Source of the DNA: Ignavibacteriaceae bacterium | Lineage (GTDB): Bacteria; Bacteroidota; Ignavibacteria; Ignavibacteriales; Ignavibacteriaceae | Direction of reading: 5' to 3' | Assembly: GCA_013388525.1 (NCBI GenBank) | Contig: JACAFA010000208.1 | Span: forward strand, 1 to 10,727 | DNA: 10,727 bases | Part shown: in pieces, positions 1-7,231 of the stretch | Layout: each line of letters begins with the position of its first letter | How positions within the stretch are numbered: position 1 is the first letter of the stretch | Position numbers and translations under genes: made by a program | Notes under the pieces: model-generated | Database searches by the model: none | What the model was told of the DNA's origin: nothing | The model's input: only the letters and a program-made list of their open reading frames with translations

Positions 1-197
1 AATTCGAGGTCAGCAATTTTACTTACGAGCGCTTCAGTTTTCGCATTGGGGTTTTTAGAGTGGAAGTAACTTTTTACTCTGCTTCTTAGGTTGTTTGCTT
101 TGCCGACGTAGATTACTTTATTCTTATCGTTAAAGAATTGGTAAACTCCAGGTTTGGAAGGAAGATTTGCTAATTTATTTTGAAGTTCAGGATTCAT
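1..197 (-). CDS. uvrC: UvrABC excinuclease subunit C, N-terminal part (cut by window edge)
   Basis: Only the first 65 residues are present; the rest lies beyond base 1. The start is the ATG at 197-195, giving MNPELQNKLANLPSKPGVYQ. This is the GIY-YIG nuclease domain of UvrC: GVY at residues 17-19, VIYVGKANNL at 28-37, then LRSRVKSYF, the usual order of the active-site Tyr/Tyr/Arg block. In the family this domain makes the 3' incision at a lesion delivered by UvrA/UvrB in nucleotide excision repair. The gene follows glgC on the same strand after 103 bases, so it may be read from the glgC transcript or have its own promoter; I see no convincing one. There is no Shine-Dalgarno sequence at the usual distance from the ATG. 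A stand-alone GIY-YIG protein cannot be excluded from 65 residues, but the sequence after YVGKA fits UvrC best. Confidence 0.9.
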   Translation of the reverse strand, partial: MNPELQNKLANLPSKPGVYQFFNDKNKVIYVGKANNLRSRVKSYFHSKNPNAKTEALVSKIADLE

Positions 198-300
198 CAA
201 CTGATTATATTTTAATTTTCACCTGATGAATCTTTGGAAATTTTGGGATTAAATCAATTGAAAAATTTAATTTAGTTTATTATCCTCGTCCTGGTTGATA

Positions 301-1545
301 TTACTTTGGCAAAGTTTCATTCTTTCCGATAACTACAATTCCGCTTTCAGTTACTGTAAATTTTTTCTTATCACCTTCAAGGTCAAAACCAATTTCATAT
401 CCTTCAGGAATGTTAACGTTTTTATCAATTATAGTTCTTCTGATTCTGGCGTGTCTTCCTACATTACAATTATCCATAAGTATTGAGTCTGTAACATAAG
501 AATAACTATTCACTCTAACGTTTGGTCCAAGTATTGAACGTTCAACAAGACCACCGGAAATTATACATCCGTCACAAATTAATGAATTAAGACTTCGTCC
601 GACTCTTTCACCTTCGTGAGAAACAGTTTTTGCCGGCGGAAACTGATAGCGGTAACCTCTTATATACCATTCAGCATCATACATATTAAAGTCAGGTGAA
701 ACACTCAACAGATTCATACTTGCAGAATAGTAGCTGTCGATTGTTCCGATATCTTTCCAATATGGTTGTGATTTTTTATTTTCATCAACAAACTTATACG
801 CATAAACATCTCTGCCGGAATTCACCATATACGGAATTACATCCTGCCCGAAATCATTTGCAGGAATTTTCTTTGCTTCCATTTCCTTAAAAACTTCTCT
901 TAAAGCATTAGCATCAAAAACATATATTCCCATATTAACAAAAGAATATTGTGGATTATCCGGAATCCGTGGAGGATCTTTTGGCTTTTCAATAAATGAA
1001 TCAATTTTATAATTGGCATCAACACTAACAATCCCAAATCGTGTTGCCTCTTCAACTGGAACTTCAATACAGGATAGAGATAGATGTGCTTTCTTGTGAA
1101 TATGATATTGCAGCAATTTCAGGTAGTCCATTTTATAAATATGATCACCGCTAAGAATCAAAACTATCTTGGCTTTTCTTTCCGGAGAAAACAGATTCAT
1201 ATTCTGGTAGATTGCGTTTGCAGTACCAAGATACCAGTCATTATTGAGTTTTCTCTGGGGTGGAACGGTGTAAATAAATTCACCAAGTTCAGGATTGAAA
1301 ATGCTCCACGCTTCGAATATGTGCTGGTTCAATGAATCAGATTTGTATTGAGTAAGCACATAAATTCTTCTTAGTTCCGAGTTCAGGCAATTTGAAAGCG
1401 CAAAGTCTATTATCCTGTATTTACCACCAAATGGTACTGCTGGTTTACTTCGGACTTTTGTTAATGGATAAAGTCTTTCTCCCTGACCGCCGGCAAGAAG
1501 CATTGTGACTGTATCTCTTAATATTGATGAACCTTGAATGGACAT
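301..1545 (-). CDS. glgC: Glucose-1-phosphate adenylyltransferase (ADP-glucose pyrophosphorylase)
   Basis: Makes ADP-glucose from ATP and glucose-1-phosphate, the committed step of bacterial glycogen synthesis, in the cytosol. At 414 residues it has the normal family length. The N-terminal nucleotidyltransferase domain shows the glycine-rich nucleotide loop LAGGQGERLYPLT (17-29), KPAVPFGGKYRIIDF (34-48), WYLGTANA (104-111), SGDHIYKMDY (132-141) with the likely metal/catalytic Asp134, and the sugar-phosphate motif FIEKP (184-188). YWKDIGTIDSYY (262-273) precedes the C-terminal left-handed beta-helix (about 310-385), recognisable from its repeated hydrophobic/Gly pattern, which carries allosteric and oligomer contacts in the family. 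The start is well supported: an AAGGAG sequence stands five bases before the ATG. No other glycogen gene is in the window; uvrC lies downstream and a peptidase gene diverges upstream. No frame damage seen. Confidence 0.97.
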   Translation of the reverse strand: MSIQGSSILRDTVTMLLAGGQGERLYPLTKVRSKPAVPFGGKYRIIDFALSNCLNSELRRIYVLTQYKSDSLNQHIFEAWSIFNPELGEFIYTVPPQRKLNNDWYLGTANAIYQNMNLFSPERKAKIVLILSGDHIYKMDYLKLLQYHIHKKAHLSLSCIEVPVEEATRFGIVSVDANYKIDSFIEKPKDPPRIPDNPQYSFVNMGIYVFDANALREVFKEMEAKKIPANDFGQDVIPYMVNSGRDVYAYKFVDENKKSQPYWKDIGTIDSYYSASMNLLSVSPDFNMYDAEWYIRGYRYQFPPAKTVSHEGERVGRSLNSLICDGCIISGGLVERSILGPNVRVNSYSYVTDSILMDNCNVGRHARIRRTIIDKNVNIPEGYEIGFDLEGDKKKFTVTESGIVVIGKNETLPK

Positions 1546-1550
1546 TTTCT

Positions 1551-1556
1551 CTCCTT
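1551..1556 (-). promoter_or_regulatory. Strong Shine-Dalgarno site of glgC
   Basis: On the minus strand this reads AAGGAG, five bases before the glgC ATG at 1545. It fixes the glgC start. It stands out because most genes in this window, including all plus-strand ones, have no comparable site. Confidence 0.8.
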
Positions 1557-1567
1557 TAATTTCATTT

Positions 1568-1598
1568 CAAAAATATATAATTATGCTCTGAATGGCAA
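1568..1598 (-). promoter_or_regulatory. Candidate glgC promoter
   Basis: On the minus strand TTGCCA (1598-1593) is followed after 17 bases by TATTTT (1575-1570), a fair sigma-70 pair. The same bases can be read as ATTG, 20 bases, TATTTTTG, which resembles the Bacteroidota promoter pattern TTTG/TAnnTTTG. A start near 1563 would leave a leader of under 20 bases that still contains the AAGGAG site. Placement is by inspection only. Confidence 0.4.
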
Positions 1599-1685
1599 TT
1601 TAAGAAATGATTAACTCCTAAAAATTGTAACTTTAAGTTAAGAATTGGATATTTTATTTAAAATAAATTTCTTTACCCGAGCCAA

Positions 1686-3356
1686 ATGAAGAAGAAAAAA
1701 ATACTCCTGCTGATTTTTTTAGCAGTACTTATAATAATTTTGCCAGGTGCTGTTTATTACAAAATCCAATTATACCGACTGACTTATATTCACACGTACT
1801 TTAAAACAGCCGATGAAAATTATATCACTTCCAATCAGAAGAAGATAGATATTATTAAATATGATCTCTCCTTTGATCTTTATCCTGAAAAGAAAATGTT
1901 TATTGCACGGGCAGTTTTAACAGGAAAAGTTTTAGATGAGAACATTCAATCAATCGATCTTAATTTTTACGATAATTTTAAAATTGAAAAGCTTACTCTT
2001 AATGATCAATTGGCAGATTATGAGAATGAAAAAACAAGGTTATCAATTCCTTTTAATGCTTCATCAGGAAGAGAATTTAAAATAGAAATTCAATATGAAG
2101 GTACACCGAAAAAAGCCGGGCTGGAAGGATTTGTTTTCGGTAAAAGAAACGGCAAATCATTAATCTATAATCTCAGTGAACCAAATTATGCTTCATCCTG
2201 GTTTCCTTGTAATGATATTCCTTTTGACAAAACAGTACTTGATATAAAAATTACAAATGATTCAAATTCTGTTTCTGTTTCAAATGGTGTTTTAATTGAT
2301 GTTACTACTAAAGGTGACAGAAGAACATATCACTGGCGGACAGAATATCCAATCTCCACATATCTGATTGCAATTTACTCGGCTGAATATCAATCATTTT
2401 CTGATGAATATATTTCACGTGATAGAACTGATACAATGAAAATAGAATATTATGTTCTTCCGGATAAACTTGAAAATGCCAGAGAAGATTTTTCGAATCA
2501 TGTTAAGATGCTAGAAGTTTTTTCTGAAATGTTCGGAGAATATCCTTTCATCAAAGAAAAATATGGTGTCGCAGAATTTTTATGGTTTCCCGGCGCTATG
2601 GAACATCAAACCATTACCGGCGTCTCATCAAACATGATTAGCGGAAAAAATTTTTTTGAAGATACTTACGTCCACGAGCTTGCTCATCAATGGTGGGGAA
2701 ATGCTATTGGTCCTAAATCCTGGAAAGACATCTGGCTTAATGAAGGATTTTCAACTTATTCAGAAGCACTTTACTATGAAGCAATCTCAGGTCGTGAGGC
2801 GCTTCAATCAACAATGTTGAGTAAATACAGCAGTGATTTTTCCGGTTCATTAGGTGAACCGGGACCATATCTTTTTACAAGAACAGTTTATGATAAAGGG
2901 GCGTGGGTTCTTCATATGCTTCGCTGGGAAATTGGTGATTCAGCTTTTTTTAATACTCTGAGAGTGTATTATGAAACTTTTAAATATTCTAATGCTTCAA
3001 TAAGTGATTTTAAGAATATCTGCGAAAAAGTTTCAGGAAAAAACCTTGATAAATTTTTTGAGCAATGGATTTTTAACAAAGGTCAGATTCAACTTGATTA
3101 TAAAACGGAAACAAAAGAATCATCAGAAGGAATTCTTGTTTCAATTCATTTACAGCAAACTCAGGATGAGTATGAAGAATTTCATTTTCCTCTGGAAGTG
3201 AGATTATTATTTAATGATAATATGGGAAAAAGATTCCGTTATGATATTGCATCACGCGATACTGTGCTGGAAATTTTAACAAGCGAATTTCCGGATAGTG
3301 TTGAACTTGATCCTGACAGATGGCTGCTTGCATCATTCAATCAAAAGGAAGAATAA
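1686..3356 (+). CDS. Membrane-anchored M1 family zinc metallopeptidase (aminopeptidase)
   Basis: A 556-residue gluzincin of the M1 aminopeptidase family, which removes N-terminal residues from peptides. After four lysines, residues 5-24 form one hydrophobic segment (ILLLIFLAVLIIILPGAVYY) without a clear signal-peptidase site, so the protein is probably anchored in the inner membrane facing the periplasm. The N-terminal beta domain runs to about 240 and includes SEPNYASSWFPCND (164-177). The catalytic domain has GAMEH (303-307), the zinc motif HELAH (330-334), the third ligand in LNEGFSTY (Glu353, 18 residues after HELAH) and VYDKGAWVLHMLR (401-413) with the likely transition-state Tyr402. It ends with a short beta domain and lacks the large helical C-terminal domain of PepN. 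The substrate motif is GAMEH, not the commoner GxMEN. There is no Shine-Dalgarno; the start is chosen because it alone gives the Lys-rich anchor. Confidence 0.9.
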   Translation: MKKKKILLLIFLAVLIIILPGAVYYKIQLYRLTYIHTYFKTADENYITSNQKKIDIIKYDLSFDLYPEKKMFIARAVLTGKVLDENIQSIDLNFYDNFKIEKLTLNDQLADYENEKTRLSIPFNASSGREFKIEIQYEGTPKKAGLEGFVFGKRNGKSLIYNLSEPNYASSWFPCNDIPFDKTVLDIKITNDSNSVSVSNGVLIDVTTKGDRRTYHWRTEYPISTYLIAIYSAEYQSFSDEYISRDRTDTMKIEYYVLPDKLENAREDFSNHVKMLEVFSEMFGEYPFIKEKYGVAEFLWFPGAMEHQTITGVSSNMISGKNFFEDTYVHELAHQWWGNAIGPKSWKDIWLNEGFSTYSEALYYEAISGREALQSTMLSKYSSDFSGSLGEPGPYLFTRTVYDKGAWVLHMLRWEIGDSAFFNTLRVYYETFKYSNASISDFKNICEKVSGKNLDKFFEQWIFNKGQIQLDYKTETKESSEGILVSIHLQQTQDEYEEFHFPLEVRLLFNDNMGKRFRYDIASRDTVLEILTSEFPDSVELDPDRWLLASFNQKEE

Positions 3357-3419
3357 AAATATTTTTTTTCCTTCATCATATAGTTAGTTTTGCCAATACT
3401 AAATTAAAACAGTTGATTA

Positions 3420-4142
3420 GTGGAAAAAGTATATTTTTTTATTTCAGATATTCATTTAGGATTACAGGAAAAAGTTCAGGAAGAAGCTAAAGAAAAAAAA
3501 CTGGTCAGTTTTCTCAAATTCGCCGGAACAAACTGTGATGAATTATTCATTGTCGGCGATCTTTTTGATTACTGGTTTGAATACAGAAGAGTTTATCAAA
3601 AAGGCTTTTACCGAACACTTGCTGCTCTGAAAGACATTAGCGAAGGAAATATTAAATTACATTATTTTATTGGCAACCACGACTTTCTTCACCGTGATTT
3701 TTTTGCGAAAGAATTCGGTGCAATTATTTATGAAGACGGGCTTTCGGTTGAGTTGAATGGCAAAAAATTTTTTATAGCTCATGGTGATGGTCTGGTTAGC
3801 AATGATACAGGCTATAATATTCTGAAATGGATATTGCGAAATAAATTCTTCCAATCACTTTATTCATTATTGCACCCTGATCTTGGAATTGCAATAGCCA
3901 GTAAAACAAGTAAGTCCAGTCGTGTTTATACTGATAAAAAAGATTATGGCGAAGTTGATGGATTATTTGAAGCAGCGAAGAAAAAAATTGAAGAAGGATT
4001 TGATTATGTACTTTTTGGCCATTTGCATAAACGAATCTGGCAAACATATAAACAGGGGAATTATATCAACTTAGGTTCCTGGCTTGATAAACCCTGCTAC
4101 GGAGTATTTAAAGAAAATAAATTTGAAATAGTTGAATTATAA
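3420..4142 (+). CDS. lpxH: UDP-2,3-diacylglucosamine hydrolase (LpxH-type metallophosphoesterase)
   Basis: A 240-residue calcineurin-like phosphoesterase, the same length as typical LpxH. In lipid A synthesis this enzyme splits UDP-2,3-diacylglucosamine into lipid X and UMP at the inner face of the inner membrane. All metal-binding blocks are present: SDIHLG (9-14, Asp10 and His12), GDLFDYW (46-52, Asp47), GNHDF (85-89), HGDG (121-124) and GHLHK (200-204). A helix-rich insert at about 130-180, including SKSSRVYTDKKDYGEVDG, corresponds to the acyl-binding cap of the family. The third block reads GNHD, whereas classical proteobacterial LpxH has GNRD, so it may belong to the LpxH2 or a Bacteroidota-type branch. 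The start is GTG at 3420; no in-frame ATG lies nearby upstream, and residue 2 onward fits the family's beginning. It lies 63 bases after the peptidase gene and 12 before the PBP gene. Confidence 0.85.
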   Translation: MEKVYFFISDIHLGLQEKVQEEAKEKKLVSFLKFAGTNCDELFIVGDLFDYWFEYRRVYQKGFYRTLAALKDISEGNIKLHYFIGNHDFLHRDFFAKEFGAIIYEDGLSVELNGKKFFIAHGDGLVSNDTGYNILKWILRNKFFQSLYSLLHPDLGIAIASKTSKSSRVYTDKKDYGEVDGLFEAAKKKIEEGFDYVLFGHLHKRIWQTYKQGNYINLGSWLDKPCYGVFKENKFEIVEL

Positions 4143-4154
4143 CCTAACCGATAA

Positions 4155-6422
4155 ATGACTGATAAAGATTACGACAGGTATTTTAACGATCCGTCTTACA
4201 GAAATAAAAAAATGAAGAAGAAGAAAAAAACAAGTAAATTCTGGGTAATAAGCGGAACAGTTGCGGTTGTTTTGCTCGGGATATTTATTGCTGTCATTTA
4301 CAGCGGTTTACCTTCTCTCGAAGAATTAGAAAATCCTAAACCACAACTCGCCAGTAAAGTTTTTTCAGCAGATGGTGAATTGTTAGGTCAGTACTTTATT
4401 GAAAACAGAATTGAAACTCAGCTCAACAAACTTCCGGATCATCTGATAAAAGCATTGATAGCTACAGAAGACAGAAAATTTTATGATCACTGGGGAGTTG
4501 ATGTTACAAGGTTCATAAAAGCAATGGTGAAAAATCTTTTTTCTCTTTCACTAAAGGAAGGCGCAAGTACTTTAACCCAGCAGCTTGCAAGAAATCTTTA
4601 TGAGCTTAAAGTAACTAAAGAATCACAGTTTGATAAAGCCATTAGAAAAATCAGGGAATGGATTACTTCAATTCAGATCGAAAAGAATTTTACTAAAAAT
4701 GAAATAATAGAACTCTATTTAAATGTATCATACTTCGGAAGAAGCGCTTATGGAATTGAATCAGCAAGCCGTGTTTATTTTGGTAAAAGTGCCGGTGAAT
4801 TAACTCTTCCTGAATCAGCATTGTTTGTTGCTTTACTTAAATCACCAAGAGATTTTGATCCTGTTAATAATTATGATAATGCTTTAAAGCGAAGAAACCT
4901 GGTAATGTATAACATGGTATCAACAGGATTTCTTGACAGGAATGAATATGAAAAACTTAAATCAGAACCCATAGTTCTTGCTTCGGAAAAACCAAGCGTT
5001 ATGAGAACAATCGCTCCTCACTTTATGGAATATGTTCGTCTTCAAATGTCAGAGATGGCTGATAAATATGGTTACGATTTATATCGTGATGGTTTGAATA
5101 TTTATACTTCTATTGATTCAAGAATGCAGAAAATTGCAAACGAATTTTCAGCTAAACATATTCAGGAATATCAAAAACTATTTGAGAAAAACTGGAATTG
5201 GAATAATAACAAAGATCTGCTTGCTACTCTGGTAGATGAAGCAATTAAAAAATCCCGTATATATCGTAGTGAGGATTCAAAAGAGAACAAAGCTGCCATT
5301 TACAATCGTCTGAAAAAAGATGAAGCATTTATTGATTCAGTTAAATTTGCAGCTACAAGAATTGAAGTTGGATTTGTTGTGATTGACCCGTTTACAGGTG
5401 AAATAAAAGCAATGGTCGGAGGAACAAATCAGGAATTTGGCAGAGGTCTGAATCATGTTTCCGGAATACAGAGACAACCTGGTTCTTCATTCAAACCAAT
5501 TATTTATGCAACAGCAATTGAAAACGGATATTATCCTTCATACACAATTCTGAATCAGAAATTTGATTATAATGGCTGGAGTCCTTCAAATTCTGATAAT
5601 GATTACTCCGGATATGAAACAATGAGATATGCACTTGCAAAATCACTTAATGTCGTTACCGGAAGGATGACAATTAGTGAAATAGCTCCACCAAAGCAAG
5701 TAGTAAAAATCGCACAGAGAATGGGAATTAAATCAAAGCTTGAACCTTATCCTGCAATTGCACTTGGTACTTCCGAAGTTACTCCACTTGAGATGACTTC
5801 TGCTTTCGGAACATTTGTAAATAAAGGTATTCATGTTGAACCTATTTCTATTCTGAAGATTGAAGATAAAAACGGAATCTTAGTGGACCAGTTTATTCCT
5901 GAATATGTTCAGGCAATAACACCACAAACTGCATCCATAATGGAAAGTATGATGATGGATGTAGTTAATTACGGAACAGGTGCTGGTGTAAGAAGATATT
6001 ATCAGTATCCTGCCGCAGGAAAAACCGGAACAACACAAAATTTTTCTGATGCATGGTTTATTGGCTATACTCCTGAACTTGTCGCCGGCTGCTGGGTTGG
6101 TTTTGATGATCATAGAGTTAAATTTACTGACTGGTATGGTCAGGGTGCAAGAGCAGCACTTCCTGTTTGGGCAATGTTTATGGAAAATGCATATAAAGAA
6201 ATTAAAATACCAGTTGGGTATTTTCAATTTTCAGATGGTATTGATACTGTTGGATTTTGCAAAAAGACAATGGATTTGGGTGATCCCAGAATCGCAAATA
6301 ATTATTGCCCGGAAGTTGTTTATGATATTATTAATTCAAAACATCTGCCGATGACTTGTGAAATCCACACAGATAAAAATGTAATCATCAAAGAAGAACG
6401 AACAGGAGAAACAGGCTGGTAG
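4155..6422 (+). CDS. mrcA: Class A penicillin-binding protein (PBP1A-like, bifunctional)
   Basis: Builds peptidoglycan in the periplasm by polymerising lipid II and cross-linking the stem peptides. Of 755 residues, 1-28 are a Lys-rich cytoplasmic tail and about 29-50 a single membrane anchor. The GT51 domain has ATEDRKFYDHWG (103-114, catalytic Glu105), GASTLTQQLARNLY (136-149), REWITSIQIEKNFTKNEIIELYLN (167-190) and SALFVALLKSPRDFDP (221-236). The transpeptidase domain has SSFK (444-447, nucleophile Ser444), SLN (497-499) and KTGTT (623-627). A charged, Trp/Asn-rich stretch at about 340-400 between the domains is a lineage-specific linker insert. The tail beyond 690 carries three cysteines (702, 718, 735), possibly a periplasmic disulfide. 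There is no Shine-Dalgarno, and the gene starts 12 bases after lpxH stops, suggesting a shared transcript. PBP1A fits better than PBP1B or PBP1C, though the subclass call is by inspection. Confidence 0.94.
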   Translation: MTDKDYDRYFNDPSYRNKKMKKKKKTSKFWVISGTVAVVLLGIFIAVIYSGLPSLEELENPKPQLASKVFSADGELLGQYFIENRIETQLNKLPDHLIKALIATEDRKFYDHWGVDVTRFIKAMVKNLFSLSLKEGASTLTQQLARNLYELKVTKESQFDKAIRKIREWITSIQIEKNFTKNEIIELYLNVSYFGRSAYGIESASRVYFGKSAGELTLPESALFVALLKSPRDFDPVNNYDNALKRRNLVMYNMVSTGFLDRNEYEKLKSEPIVLASEKPSVMRTIAPHFMEYVRLQMSEMADKYGYDLYRDGLNIYTSIDSRMQKIANEFSAKHIQEYQKLFEKNWNWNNNKDLLATLVDEAIKKSRIYRSEDSKENKAAIYNRLKKDEAFIDSVKFAATRIEVGFVVIDPFTGEIKAMVGGTNQEFGRGLNHVSGIQRQPGSSFKPIIYATAIENGYYPSYTILNQKFDYNGWSPSNSDNDYSGYETMRYALAKSLNVVTGRMTISEIAPPKQVVKIAQRMGIKSKLEPYPAIALGTSEVTPLEMTSAFGTFVNKGIHVEPISILKIEDKNGILVDQFIPEYVQAITPQTASIMESMMMDVVNYGTGAGVRRYYQYPAAGKTGTTQNFSDAWFIGYTPELVAGCWVGFDDHRVKFTDWYGQGARAALPVWAMFMENAYKEIKIPVGYFQFSDGIDTVGFCKKTMDLGDPRIANNYCPEVVYDIINSKHLPMTCEIHTDKNVIIKEERTGETGW

Positions 6423-6427
6423 AGTAG

Positions 6428-6536
6428 CAATTAAAAATTAAAAATTATAAATGAAATATTTTGCTCAATGAACTCAAGAAAAAGAATTTACTTTTAACTT
6501 ATCAATTTTTAATTTTTACTTGTTAATTTTTAATTG
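6428..6536. repeat. AT-only inverted-repeat element between the PBP gene and tRNA-Leu
   Basis: CAATTAAAAATTAA at 6428-6441 is matched exactly by its inverted complement at 6523-6536, giving 14-base perfect ends around a 109-base unit. The inner part adds a second match: TAAAAATTAAAAATT (6432-6446) and its complement at 6504-6518. The unit has no coding potential and no target-site duplication that I can identify. It ends four bases before the tRNA 5' end, so it must contain the tRNA promoter unless the tRNA is processed from a longer PBP-gene transcript. It could be a small non-autonomous repeat, or low-complexity AT sequence. Confidence 0.5.
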
Positions 6537-6540
6537 TCTC

Positions 6541-6624
6541 GCCCGGATGGTGAAATTGGTATACACGCTAGCTTCAGGAGCTAGTCCACGCAAGTGGGTG
6601 GGGGTTCAAGTCCCCCTTCGGGCA
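6541..6624 (+). tRNA. tRNA-Leu (anticodon CAG)
   Basis: A class II tRNA with a full cloverleaf. The acceptor GCCCGGA (6541-6547) pairs with TTCGGGC (6617-6623) and discriminator A6624 follows. The D stem is GTG/CAC. The anticodon stem CTAGC/GCTAG encloses the loop TTCAGGA, with anticodon CAG at 6575-6577, reading CUG codons. The long variable arm TCCAC-GCAA-GTGGG is typical of tRNA-Leu. The T stem GGGGG/CCCCC encloses TTCAAGT. The 3' CCA is not encoded (the next bases are CAA), so it must be added by the CCA-adding enzyme. Confidence 0.97.
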
Positions 6625-6662
6625 CAAATTATTTAGTGCGAGCCTGTCTGCCAACAATTAGA

Positions 6663-6688
6663 TTCAAGTCCTGTTTCGGACAAAAATT
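6663..6688 (+). repeat. Degenerate duplicate of the tRNA-Leu 3' end
   Basis: This stretch lines up without gaps with 6605-6630, the T loop and acceptor 3' half of the tRNA plus flank, at 21 of 26 positions; both begin TTCAAGTCC and share TTCGG further on. The distance is 58 bases. No 5' half, D arm or anticodon arm precedes it, so it is not a second tRNA. It may be a remnant of tandem tRNA duplication, or an attachment-site scar left by an element that integrated into the tRNA 3' end. No integrase is in the window. Confidence 0.6.
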
Positions 6689-6711
6689 TTTTCAGAAAAT
6701 AAGTTAAACTA

Positions 6712-6741
6712 AAAAGCCACACTGAAAACAGCGTGGCTTTT
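6712..6741. terminator. Bidirectional intrinsic terminator between tRNA-Leu and the STAS gene
   Basis: AAAAGCCAC (6712-6720) pairs with GTGGCTTTT (6733-6741). The inner CTG/CAG extends the stem past one A/C mismatch, closing on an AAAA loop. A run of T follows the stem on the plus strand, and the mirror A run gives T on the minus strand, so it can end both tRNA transcription and the convergent STAS gene, whose stop lies 32 bases away. Confidence 0.85.
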
Positions 6742-6773
6742 CCCGGAGTATGCTTCCCTACAAATATTTTTAA

Positions 6774-7154
6774 TTACACATGAAGCTGAACTGATGAAGC
6801 ATCAGTTAAAACACCTTTAAAACTCTTTACTGCGTCTTTTATTGTTTTATATGATTCAAAAATATTTAGTGTTGAGGTCTTTTCCATCAAAGCTTTGAAA
6901 ACAGATACAGGTTCAATCAGTTTTAGATCGCCGCCTATCTGTGTTATGTTTCTTTTTGCCAGTACCAGCGTACCCAGAAAAGTTGAATCCATAAACTCAA
7001 CTCTGCTTATATCAACAACTAACTTCTTAAATTTCTTTTCGATATCTGCCTGAAGAATTAATTTAAACTGAGCAGCTTCTTTCCAGGTAGCTCTTGTCAG
7101 ATGTACGATTTCAATGACTACATCTTCATATACTTTTTGTTCAAAGTCTTCCAT
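6774..7154 (-). CDS. STAS-domain protein, anti-sigma factor antagonist family
   Basis: A 126-residue single STAS domain of the SpoIIAA/RsbV type. In that family the protein binds an anti-sigma kinase and is switched off by phosphorylation of a conserved Ser. The core KKLVVDISRVEFMDSTFLGT (43-62) gives the beta strand and helix start, with DST at 56-58; Ser57 is the expected phosphorylation site by family position. GGDLKLIEP (74-82) and the following helix VFKALMEKTSTLNIFESY match the second half of the fold. After about residue 110 the tail looks disordered. No kinase, phosphatase or sigma factor gene is adjacent, so the partner is unknown. The start is supported by AGAGGGA just upstream. It is convergent with the tRNA and divergent from the hpn operon. 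It could equally work in a non-sigma partner switch, such as second-messenger or surface regulation. Confidence 0.85.
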   Translation of the reverse strand: MEDFEQKVYEDVVIEIVHLTRATWKEAAQFKLILQADIEKKFKKLVVDISRVEFMDSTFLGTLVLAKRNITQIGGDLKLIEPVSVFKALMEKTSTLNIFESYKTIKDAVKSFKGVLTDASSVQLHV

Positions 7155-7157
7155 AAT

Positions 7158-7164
7158 TCCCTCT
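7158..7164 (-). promoter_or_regulatory. Shine-Dalgarno site of the STAS gene
   Basis: The minus strand reads AGAGGGA, three bases before the ATG at 7154. Together with glgC this is one of only two clear ribosome-binding sites in the window, and it fixes the STAS gene start. Confidence 0.6.
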
Positions 7165-7231
7165 GTTACTGATTTAACTTTGTTAATCTACTGTTATTTG
7201 TATCCGGAACAGCCAACTTTTATTCCACTCT

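Noticed and set aside
248..271. ATTAAAT/ATTTAAT inverted repeat between glgC and uvrC as a terminator
   Set aside because: The seven-base arms are A/T only and would be too weak; expected by chance in such AT-rich DNA.
295..1335. Three plus-strand open frames (295-486, 696-890, 1084-1335) opposite glgC
   Set aside because: They are antisense to a full-length glgC with intact motifs, have no recognisable protein features and no ribosome-binding sites.
5880..6227. A 115-codon minus-strand open frame inside the PBP gene
   Set aside because: It is antisense to the conserved transpeptidase domain with its KTGTT motif; its Cys/Ile-rich product looks like a shadow.
6631..6711. A second tRNA gene behind tRNA-Leu
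   Set aside because: Only a T-loop/acceptor-like segment is present; no 5' acceptor, D arm or anticodon arm can be folded.
7174..7186. TTAAC-TTT-GTTAA inverted repeat upstream of the STAS gene
   Set aside because: Five-base AT-rich arms are too short to call an operator.
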